Source: Tricholoma matsutake
Lineage: Eukaryota > Basidiomycota > Agaricomycetes > Agaricales > Tricholomataceae
DNA: 64,000 bases
NCBI GenBank assembly: GCA_026075535.2
Contig: AP026538.1
Location: 1,736,001-1,800,000, forward strand
Direction of reading: 5' to 3'
Position numbers and translations under genes: made by a program
Notes under the pieces: model-generated
What the model was told of the DNA's origin: nothing
What the model saw: only the letters and a program-made list of their open reading frames with translations
Database searches by the model: none
Shown here: positions 12,483 to 20,559 of the stretch, piece after piece
Numbering within the stretch: position 1 is the first letter of the stretch
How the letters are laid out: each line of letters begins with the position of its first letter

Positions 12483-12486
12483 AACC
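12472..12486 (-). other. Initiator tRNA-Met half-molecule primer-binding site of copia-B
   Basis: The minus strand reads GGTTATGGGCCCTGC directly next to the 5' LTR, identical to copia-A. It is complementary to the tRNA-iMet anticodon arm. Confidence 0.8.
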
Positions 12487-12746
12487 TCTCGCAGTTGCAG
12501 GGGTACCGGAACGAGAAGCTAGAAACAAATAGGTAGAACCTCAGTGGTGGTTGAACACTGTATTGGGTAGTAAGTACCTAGAAACAAATAGGTAGACTAC
12601 TATGAATAAGTAAGGTTATAACGAAGTAAGATAGAACGGGACTTACACCTCAGTGGTGGTTAAACACTGAGGTGGTATGATACCGGATAGATGGAATTAT
12701 AGAAAGAGTTACGTAAGCGGTAACGGGTATGCACATGTGCTCGACA
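12487..12746 (-). repeat. 5' LTR of copia-B
   Basis: Direct repeat of 7795-8054. It keeps CpG at three sites where the other LTR has TpG or CpA (AACGAAG/AACAAAG, GAACGGG/GAATGGG, TTACGTA/TTACATA). Confidence 0.93.
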
Positions 12747-12751
12747 CGTAC

Positions 12752-13053
12752 AGTGTACTACCACATACATATGGTTTTCCTAATGAAACCCTAAGGGCCC
12801 TATGGTTGTCTACTATAGCTACGATATCTACAGGTTTGCTAGAATATCTACAGGTTTGCTATGATGTTTACAGGTTTGCTACCAAATACCTACGGAATCA
12901 CTATGGCATCTATAACATCTATGATGTCTACGAGCATTTCCAGAGTTTGCTGATGAAGTGTTGTGGTTATCAATCAATGTGTGAACAAGTTCTGCGTGAG
13001 ACACTTATATAATTTTAGGTCAATTTTTTTAACAACCTACACGATCCCCCCCA
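12752..13053. repeat. Non-coding stretch with a short ~20-bp tandem repeat
   Basis: Around 12827-12893 the motif TMTACAGGTTTGCTA is repeated three times at about 20-bp spacing, followed by related ATGWTGTCTAC motifs. No gene is visible. It is the right flank of copia-B. Confidence 0.6.
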
Positions 13054-13193
13054 AGTGATGTCCGGCATTTGGGTGCCGACACCCCCTTGAATCGGCTTAG
13101 CCGGCTCAGAGCCGCTCAGGGCGACTCAGCGCCATTTTGATCGGCTGAAGTACCTGAGCCGCGCCCGCGCCCGAGCCGAGCCGTGGCATCACT
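13054..13193. repeat. 140-bp GC-rich MITE-like element, copy 1
   Basis: It starts AGTGATG and ends CATCACT, giving a short terminal inverted repeat. The interior is rich in CGGCT and GCCGAG motifs, unlike its A/T-rich surroundings. A second copy lies in inverted orientation at 14855-14971, so the secreted-protein gene at 13898-14301 sits between the two. No coding potential. Confidence 0.6.
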
Positions 13194-13897
13194 AGGACTC
13201 GTTTGGCTGTTAGTTGTTCTTTCGTGCTCGCTTTTCTTGATATTTTTTTCATCGAGCTCTGCCTTCTCGTATTTCTTGACCCCGAGCTTGCAGAGCACCT
13301 TGACCATCTTTATTCTCATCTCGATATTTCTCATGAGTCATGATATTTAGAGACCATGACTTGACCATGACTTGACCATGACACCTCCGAAATGTTGGAC
13401 TCGTGGCGCTTGACCTAAGTACGGGTCGGGTCATTCTTTGGGAAGATCAATGTGATGCTGGGCGTCTAAAAGGCGTTGTCTTCCTCCTTTACTATATTTT
13501 CCTTTATTGTTTGTTATCTCCAAGTTATCTCTGCTCATTTATTTCATTAGTTCTGTCACGCTGTCAGTTTTGTTTTGGTTTCCCCCGGGATTCAGTTCAG
13601 ATTTTCGGATCTGCTTCACATGGAAATTTAATCAGGTGCTGACGGAAGAAATATGATATCGATCCAGGCATGTATGGTTTACTGTAGAGTTGACCGACCC
13701 TACGTACAGTAGACGTCTTTAATGAATATATCCATCAACAGCGTTCTCGAGTCTCGACAGCTGAATAATGAAAAGAATGAACGGAAAAACGTGAGATCAT
13801 TCAAAACTAGTAGGCAAATGATTAATGAATGAGCGATTAAAGGAGTTGGAAGACTTGTACCCCAACAATACCCATTTATATCCTCTCCCCTGATGAT
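13194..13897. other. Intergenic region, no feature recognised
   Basis: It contains a short repeat of TTGACCATGAC (about 13360-13380) and no open frame with recognisable similarity. It lies 3' of the secreted-protein gene, and its first part may hold the transcript end. Confidence 0.4.
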
Positions 13898-14301
13898 TTA
13901 AGAACAAAAGATCGCATAGCTCTGGTACTCCGCGGGGTTGGTGAAAATACAAGTTCCAGTGGTATCAGTATCGAGGCTCTGGACAACGCCCCCTTGCTGG
14001 TTGTTCTCGGGGTACAAGTTGACATGGCAATTGCCAAGAGCCTCGGTGACGACGATGGAGGCTTGGATCGGGTTGAAGTTGCCACTGCAGGATTGGCCAG
14101 GGGATAGGTTGCAGGAGATGGTCGTTCCTGATCCGCATGCTGTCGTAGAACAATGAAAAAAGACAGAATTTACTTAGATTTTAAGCTAGTAGGCAACCAC
14201 TTACCGGTACCCAATGGAGCGACGTTGAATGCGACGGTGGCTGCCAATGCTTGGTTGGTAGCGACACAGATGGTGAGAGCGGCGATGATGGTAAATTTCA
14301 T
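13898..14301 (-). CDS. Small secreted cysteine-rich protein (112 aa, one intron)
   Basis: Exon 1 is 14301-14205, the intron 14204-14140 (65 nt, GTAAGT...CAG) and exon 2 14139-13898, ending TAA. The 112-residue product starts with a clear signal peptide (MKFTIIAALTICVATNQALA, cut after about residue 20). The mature chain of about 92 residues has six cysteines (about positions 34, 42, 50, 70, 96, 111), enough for three disulphides, and ends SYAIFCS. Serine, threonine, glycine and asparagine are frequent and there is no transmembrane segment after the signal. It is intact: start, splice sites, frame and stop all agree. I do not recognise a family with certainty. It fits the class of fungal small secreted proteins, which includes effectors and cell-wall proteins, but the sequence gives no direct function. 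Confidence 0.8.
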
Positions 14302-14370
14302 CTTGGACTTAGAGTTATGGTGGTGAGAGAACTTGTGAGGATAGTGTTTCGCCAGGTCTCTACGTAGGGT

Positions 14371-14378
14371 TTATATAG
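14371..14378 (-). promoter_or_regulatory. TATA box of the secreted-protein gene
   Basis: CTATATAA on the minus strand lies about 70 nt upstream of the ATG at 14301. This spacing suits a strong regulated fungal promoter with a short 5' UTR. Confidence 0.55.
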
Positions 14379-14854
14379 GTTTCTGTAAGTGTCAGAGAAC
14401 TAGGATTGTAGTGAGACAAAAGTAGATAGTGAGTATTATGTCCTTACTTATCGGCAAAAATTCCGGGCACATCGCTGATAATCCAAGGAAGTGATGGAAC
14501 GGGGACCTCCGATAGGGGGCAAGTAGGGGGAGCGTCTGGCCAGAAAAAAAGTTCTGACGTACTCAGGGAGTGGCGGACCGCTATCAGTCAGCATAATGAG
14601 CATTCGAACGAGTTAATACCTAATAAAAACTGTATTTCGCAACCTACACAACGGTTGAAAAATCCTAATGAAAAAAAAGTAAGCTTTGACCCTGAGGTCG
14701 TCGAGTGAACATCCCTGTATCCTGAGCCCACACAATCTCAGCGTTTATGACACCCACTCTAGCTTCTGAAGGGGCGTGTCTTACAGTACAATAGTACAAG
14801 TCACCGACAACGCAGCTTGGTGCAGAGATTTTGCCAACGCCTTCCGGCAGTGCT

Positions 14855-14971
14855 AGTGATGCCACGGCTCGGCTCGGCTGGGCTTACTAGGCAGCCGATA
14901 AAAACGGCGCCACTGTACTGATCCCAACCATTGACCAACAGGCAGATGTGCCGGATTCGGATGCCGACACC
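14855..14971. repeat. GC-rich MITE-like element, copy 2 (inverted, degenerate)
   Basis: AGTGATGCCACGGCTCGGCT at its start is the reverse complement of the end of copy 1. GTGCCGGATTCGGATGCCGA near its end corresponds to the start of copy 1. The middle has diverged and the right terminus is eroded. Confidence 0.55.
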
Positions 14972-15759
14972 TTGCTAATGCTATAAGTAACTGCCAACTT
15001 AAGTAAGTTAGCTACATGGCATCATGGCTTGATCATCATGACCCAATCGGACAAGTTTAGTTGGATTCTAAATTTTGAGAACGTTCTCACGCCTCCCACA
15101 GTATCAGTCAGGCTGATGTGATTGCTAGGTCTAGCTGCGAGAACTTTGATCCATCACGTTTATCTGTGCAAGGCAGTTACAAACAGACCTTACCAAAATC
15201 GTCGACCACGCGTTGACCACGCATTGGTTTTATTTATAGTACCTATGCCTGAGTTATATTTTCGTCGTTCGAAGCGGATCTAGCATCGATATGCAATCAG
15301 CTGCAATGACCATTTCTTCCTGGAGGTAAGTTATGAACGTCCTCCGGACCCCCTCCCTACAGGTACTGTGTACCTTTGTAAATACGTTCTTTGACCGTAC
15401 CTTCGTAGGCAATTCGTAGGTTGACGTTGTCAATTGCCTTCGCTCCTGAATGTTATGTCCCCAAAAGCTCTCAATGACGAAACTTTCCCTCCGCCTAACT
15501 ACATCTCTGCACTATTCCGAGTTGGGAATGACCTGATTTTGAAGCTGATGACTGAATGTGAAAAGAATGACTAAAATGGCTAGACTTCGGCGGACTCGTG
15601 CTTGGATGATTCATCCCAGGCATTTGTCCTCGGGGGTATATAGGTAGTATGGTTAGATGGGTTGGTGACCATCTCAACACCATGCCAGCTTGCAATCCAA
15701 CCAGCGCGCGCGAGTATTATTTTACCAAGGTTCGTGACAGTGATCCTGTACCTAAGTGA
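14972..15759. other. Intergenic region between the secreted-protein and dehydrogenase genes
   Basis: No repeat or RNA is recognised. It may contain the promoter of the dehydrogenase gene. An open minus-strand stretch at 15580-15873 overlaps conserved dehydrogenase sequence and was rejected. Confidence 0.4.
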
Positions 15760-17275
15760 ATGTACCCTACCACGTCGGTTTTTGTAGTTGGGCTCGTACA
15801 ATAATCTTTCCCTCAGGGATGCCCCCATCAAGTAGCCCAAAGCTTCGGAAGTCCTCGTCAAAGTACATGCCATTTCTCTTCAGGTTGGTTGTTTCTTGCG
15901 CCACCATCTATCGAAGAGCTTAATTTCCGATAGTTCCGAGATCTTCTCATTGCAAACGGTACATATCCAGTGGGGTGAGTAAACTACCCACTCCGAATCA
16001 TATCTCCTTTAACTTTACGAAGGGGACCAGATAATCTTGTTCCCTGTTCTGATATGGCCGGGGAGATTGTTGCTATAGGAGAAGAGGTGAAAGGCTGGAA
16101 ACAGGGCAATCGAGTTTGCGCGAACTTTACCATCGACCATATTTATGGCGATCTCAACCCGGCGATTCAACGCACAGCGTTAGGTGGCGCGATTCATGGT
16201 GTCTTGACCGAATATCGGATATTTCCTGCTCACGTATGCACCGGAACCGCTTCTTTGAAAGTCGAAATCACTGACACATCTTCACCAGTCGCTCATCGAA
16301 GTACCTAACCATCTCTCTTATGAAGAAGCCTCCACTTTACCGTACGTGTACAGGTTGATGGACTGTGACATTAATTATGTCTTCATTGTGCTCCAGATGC
16401 GCAGCGGTTACTGCGTACAATGCATTGATGGGACCCGTGCCTCTGAAGGCAGGCGATTATGTTCTTGTCCTCGGCACCGGTGGGGTATCAATGTAAGCCC
16501 GTCCGATCTGTTTTGGCACCTGTCTATCCCTGATTTTCGCAAAGCTTTGCTCTCCAGCTGGCCGTTGCCTCCGGTGCCACGGTAATTGCGACCTCTTCCT
16601 CTGATGAGAAATTGAAGATTGTATCAAGACTTGGTGCGAGACATGTCATCAATTACAAGTCAACTCCAAATTGGGACGAAGAGGTTTTGAAGATTGTAAC
16701 ATGGTTTTCTTTTCTCATCGATGAGATTACCGGCTCAATTGTTTATGTAGACTAATGGTGTAGGGGTTGATCATGTCATCGAGGTAAGTAGGGACCTAAT
16801 CTTTTATTCCTAAGCAAATTACTCAGGGCAGTGTGCACCTTTTTCAGGTCGGAGGGCATGGAACATTGCCAAAATCTGTAAACTCTGTACGAATGGCTGG
16901 GCAACTCCACATGATAGGCGTCGTCTCACAAGTAAGCGATCTACAGTTGTTGGCTACCTAAACCCTGAAATCTATGCCAAAGGAAAGAACAGAGAAGAAC
17001 TTTTTACTAGAGAACATCCTGAAATCTGTCGTCTTTCGTGGTATTCAGATCGGTTCTGTCGCTCAGTACACTTCTCTTTGCAATTCGCGGGTGATTGGAT
17101 GTCTGACTTGCAAATCAGGTTCAAAGATATGATCCGCCTCATGTGCGCAAATCCAGAGACGACTCGACCTGTCGTTGATAAAGTTTTCCGCTTCGAGGAA
17201 ACCAAGGAAGCCTATGCATACCTTGAGTCGCAGGCCCACGTCGGCAAGGTGGTCATCAAAGTTTCGAAAGAATGA
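15760..17275 (+). pseudogene. Zinc-type alcohol dehydrogenase-like (MDR family), 5' end disrupted
   Basis: At least ten exons joined by GT-AG introns give a medium-chain dehydrogenase/reductase. Introns: 15884-15933, 15975-16022, 16234-16288, 16342-16396, 16493-16544, 16696-16750, 16784-16847, 16932-16994, 17066-17118. Conserved pieces in order: EVLVKVHAISL, FRDLLIANGTYPVGG, PDNLVPCSDMAGEIVAIGE, GGAIHGVLTEYRIFPAH, LSYEEASTLPCAAVTAYNAL, the nucleotide-binding VLVLGTGGVS, GVGVDHVIEVGG, IGSVAQFKDMIRLM and VGKVVIKVSKE-stop. The family reduces or oxidises alcohols, aldehydes or quinones with NAD(P). The 5' end is damaged: upstream of EVLVKV there are two in-frame TAG codons (about 15785 and 15833) and an apparent 2-nt loss just after the ATG at 15760. 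An unrecognised intron could remove one of these, but probably not all three. From 15840 on the gene looks intact. The intron at 16932 was placed by family continuity and is the least certain. Confidence 0.75.
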
Positions 17276-17564
17276 CGTTCGCCAGTCAACAGAATACTAG
17301 TTCAAGTTGCGCCGGGAACACTATTCGGATACTTGCTATCCTAATAGTTTGTCTTTGTTTCAGCAGGCAGATTTATTCTGCAGCACTCAACTGATGTATA
17401 CATATCCAACGTAACCTATTCTCCTTTTGGCCAACTTTTGTCATTTCCAGCTCATTCAATGTCAATAAACAAATATAAATCGTGAAAGGATCTGTGGATC
17501 GTGAAAATCCGCATAGGTAAGCTACACTGTACCAAATAATATAGTCTATCGAATGCATACAGTA
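17276..17564. other. 3' flank of the dehydrogenase gene
   Basis: A/T-rich, with no gene. Polyadenylation-like AATAAAC occurs near 17465. Confidence 0.35.
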
Positions 17565-17957
17565 GGGTTGTTCACAGTTGGCATTTTTGGTTCATTTTTC
17601 ACTCATTTTTCAATCATTTTGAATTTCATTTTGATTCCATTTTTCTCAAGAATGGAACTGAGAATGAATGTAAAATGAATGTAAAATGGAACCCCACCCT
17701 TGCTTTTGCAAAAAGGGAACCAAAAAATGATCATTTTTCATCTTTTTGGCACTGTGCCTGGTGAGAAAAATGCATTTTTGCTCTATTTTTCTAAAATTTC
17801 CTTCCCAGGGTGTTCACGGTAACCATTTTTCATGTCATTTTCCATTTCATTTTTCATTCCCTTTTGTTTGTTCCTCTGCCAAATACATGAAAATGAGCCA
17901 AAAATGAGTTTGAAAATGAGCCAAAAATGGCCCAAGAATGGCTATCGTGAACAACCC
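17565..17957. mobile_element. MITE-like element with inverted termini and TA target duplication
   Basis: It starts GGGTTGTTCACAGTTGGCAT and ends with the near-exact inverse (GCTATCGTGAACAACCC). TA lies directly outside each end (17563-17564, 17958-17959), as for Tc1/mariner-type insertions. The interior is T-rich on the left (repeats of TTTTTCATTTT) and A-rich on the right (AAAATGAGCCAAAAATG), so the whole can fold back on itself. A third copy of the terminus (GGGTGTTCACGGTAACCATT) lies inside at about 17808, facing the right end, as if a second element of about 150 bp were nested or a partial duplication had occurred. No coding capacity. Confidence 0.75.
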
Positions 17958-18615
17958 TAGTGTATCGAATGATATGGGTTTGGTGGATGCTGTTGAATGC
18001 TCTCATAGTATGTATAACATGTACTAGTATCAAATGAATACACTTTTACAATTCTTGCTTGTGATACACTATGAAGAATGTTAATATACAGATCAGAGAT
18101 AGCATTGGACATGGTACTTGGCAATGGCATCGGCATAGATATACAGCATCAGCATCAGGCTAACAGTCTTGGTATAGATGTGCATAGGAGACTGTACATC
18201 CTAGCTATGGGCAATGATGCAATAATTTTCTATGTAGTGCAGACCTACCAAACAGGATCAGCTTGCCAACCCGATTAGTGTTGGTCAATGCTGCCCATGC
18301 CGCCCAAGGAAATTTCCTGATGCCAAAAGTTATATAGTGACATGTATGATAAATGCCTCATTTAACGATAATTCATTTGTTGTTGTATGCAGACCTATGA
18401 AATGGGTCGGCACTGGCACTGGCAGAAATTAAAAATTTACCAACATCGGCAGCAGCAGATGCATAATACAGACCTTCATGAAATCAGAAATCGGCATCAG
18501 AATTGAGCACAGGACTGGCACCAGGATTACGGATTGGGCAGAAAATGTTCGGTGTTCCAGAAGCACCAACAATTATTTGTTCATGTATAGAATATGTAAA
18601 TGAAATAAATGAGCA
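17958..18615. other. Non-coding stretch with GGCATC/GGCATT-type microsatellite patches
   Basis: Interrupted GGCATC, CAGCATCAGCATCAGGC and GGCACTGGCACTGGCAG runs occur at 18120-18170 and 18408-18425. The phrase GCAGACCTWYSAAA recurs at about 18238, 18390 and 18470. No gene is recognised. It lies 3' of the KDZ-associated ORF. Confidence 0.4.
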
Positions 18616-18760
18616 TCATCCATCATCCATAGTGTCCATATCATCAGAGCCATGCAACCAAGTGTCATCAACATAATCAAAGTCTACATGAGTATAGATG
18701 GGCAGCATGATGCAAGAAGGAGTGGGGTGCTCTATCTGGGAGGTGCTGGGGGACTCATCA

Positions 18761-19801
18761 CTAAAATTGTCCTCCATGGGCATCATCAGCATCGGCATTG
18801 GATTCACCCTGAGGTCCAGTAGAATCTGTCTCTGATGATGAGAGAAAAACATCCACTGCATCAGACATGGTGGCAAAAGCTGATAGGGGATTTGACAGTG
18901 GAGATGAAGAGGTAGAATCATCAAGGTTGAAGTCAGCGGCATCAATGCCAGTTGGGGAACCCATAGGGGCAGATGATGAATCAGAACTATATGCCATGGC
19001 TGCCTGAAGGGCAGTATGATGATAAGCATCATTTGCTACATCATCTTCACCTTGCCAAACCATGAGTGCCTTGGCATTGGCAGCAGGGACAAAATTGGCA
19101 GTGGCAGTGGGGCCAGGATTGGTAGTGGGAATGGGGATAGAATTGGAATTGGCATTGGCAGCAGAGACAGGATTGGCATTGGCAATTGGGACTGGGAGCA
19201 ACGGGAGTGGGGACAGGAACAATGGGAGCAGTCCCAGCATTGGACACATCAGATCTGAAAAATATAGCCCAGCATTGTGACCAGTAATGGTGGGTGGTTG
19301 ACTATAGGCAGAGACAACTGTTGGGAGACTTGGTGCATCTGACCACTCCTTCTTTTGCTGCATGCCATCAGGTAGAGACCCTGTGTACCCAGAGTGCTGT
19401 GCCTTTCCCTTGCCCTTGGTCACCTGATTGATTGCTAAAACCTCATTCTCTGTAATATCAATGCCCCAGGTCCACTTGTAGGAGGTTGGGGGAAGGGCCT
19501 TCAGGTGCTCAAGTTCAGCCTGTGCATGTGCAGATACCAGTTCTGATTGTCTTCTTATGGCCAATTGCTGTGACTGTCTCCCAGCATGTCCATGGTTGTT
19601 TTTTGATGCAGATGCTGTTGCTGTTGCCAGTGCTGATGCTGTTGTTAGCTTATGTGGTTCAGACTGAAGCTCCTTGAGCAGGGCTAGCTCATGAAGCCAT
19701 TGGAACCCTGCTGCTTTCCTGACATTCACATTCATTGCAGCCTCTGCTGATAATTTGCAGCCATCTATGAAGTCATGCATCCCACATGCTTCATTGAACA
19801 T
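18761..19801 (-). CDS. Unrecognised ORF downstream of the KDZ transposase, with Ala-Asn repeats
   Basis: 346 codons open from a Met at 19801. Upstream of that Met the same frame stays coding-like (CIDLWALIGDMFNEACGMHDF) as far as a stop near 19850, so the true start may be further 5' behind an intron or a stop. The N-terminal half is helical and charged (FQWLHELALLKELQSEPHKL, then AELEHLKALPPTSYKW and NQVTKGKGKAQHSG). The C-terminal half is low-complexity: Pro, Ala, Asn and Ser runs produced by GCCAAT hexanucleotide repeats, then an acidic Ser-rich tail. I do not recognise a domain. It has the same orientation as the KDZ gene and starts about 0.8 kb after that gene's end, so it may be an accessory gene of the same transposon. 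That is inference from position. Confidence 0.45.
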   Translation of the reverse strand: MFNEACGMHDFIDGCKLSAEAAMNVNVRKAAGFQWLHELALLKELQSEPHKLTTASALATATASASKNNHGHAGRQSQQLAIRRQSELVSAHAQAELEHLKALPPTSYKWTWGIDITENEVLAINQVTKGKGKAQHSGYTGSLPDGMQQKKEWSDAPSLPTVVSAYSQPPTITGHNAGLYFSDLMCPMLGLLPLFLSPLPLLPVPIANANPVSAANANSNSIPIPTTNPGPTATANFVPAANAKALMVWQGEDDVANDAYHHTALQAAMAYSSDSSSAPMGSPTGIDAADFNLDDSTSSSPLSNPLSAFATMSDAVDVFLSSSETDSTGPQGESNADADDAHGGQF

Positions 19802-20559
19802 ATCCCCAATGAGAGCCCACAGGTCGATGCAAGATTGGCAGTTGGCTCAGCCATTGGCAGCATTGTCTGCTGGCTGGCTATCAGTGGGTGGTGAGCTGGT
19901 GATCACAGGGGCAGGGATATGCTGCTGATAGTTATCGAGGCACTTATCCAGGGTGTCACTGGTGAAAATTTGCCCCAGTGCCGGTTCACTATTGTGTCTC
20001 CACCAGTCACATACATATGAATCCACCAGACAGGACTGTCACTGGCAACACCATCATCCAACAAGGCCAAGAGAGATGGATGGAATCCAAGGGGTAGGTG
20101 GTCCAAATTCACATCAGCAAGACTGTCAGCCAAGGACGAAAGAAGGATTGGCACATCCATCATAAGGCCGATGGAGGTGCCAATGCCAATGCAAGACATG
20201 ACATACATCTGTCATACTTGTCAGTGATGTATACTTACTTCCTTTAGGAAAGATCTCAACATACAAGCTCAGCATAGAGAATTTTTTGCATCCAACGTTG
20301 TTTTACAAAGTTTGCCTGGTGTAACTCCAACAAAACTCGAGGGAATTGGGACTCCACATACCAAATGATCCCTTGTGTCCACATCTGGAGTTGCCCTTTT
20401 GGGCCCAATTGCAAAGAAAAAGGGTTGAAGATTGAGAGACTTTTGTTTGACATAGTTTTACTGGTCATGGTTTGTGATCAAGATAATCATGTTTATATAA
20501 TACAGGCCCTTTTCAGTCACAGAGGGGAGATATAATCAGCATTTGTTGATCTCAATGCA

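Larger units (their letters stand above)
7795..12746 (-). mobile_element. Complete, young Ty1/copia LTR retrotransposon (copia-B)
   Basis: Two 260-bp LTRs (7795-8054, 12487-12746) bound one minus-strand polyprotein frame. Flanks read TGTAC (7790-7794) and CGTAC (12747-12751). These are a 5-bp target duplication with one C to T change at a CpG. The LTRs differ at about four positions, three of them CpG in the right copy and TpG or CpA in the left. Only two in-frame stops separate it from an intact element, so it is the youngest element in the window. It is a different lineage from copia-A (different LTRs and gag) but uses the same primer-binding site. Confidence 0.95.

Noticed and set aside
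13116..13334. Minus-strand Lys/Glu-rich frame of 72 codons
   Set aside because: Half of it lies in the GC-rich MITE-like repeat. No upstream promoter or splice support.
15580..15873. Minus-strand open frame of 97 codons
   Set aside because: Overlaps plus-strand sequence with clear dehydrogenase similarity (EVLVKVHAISL) and shows no similarity of its own.
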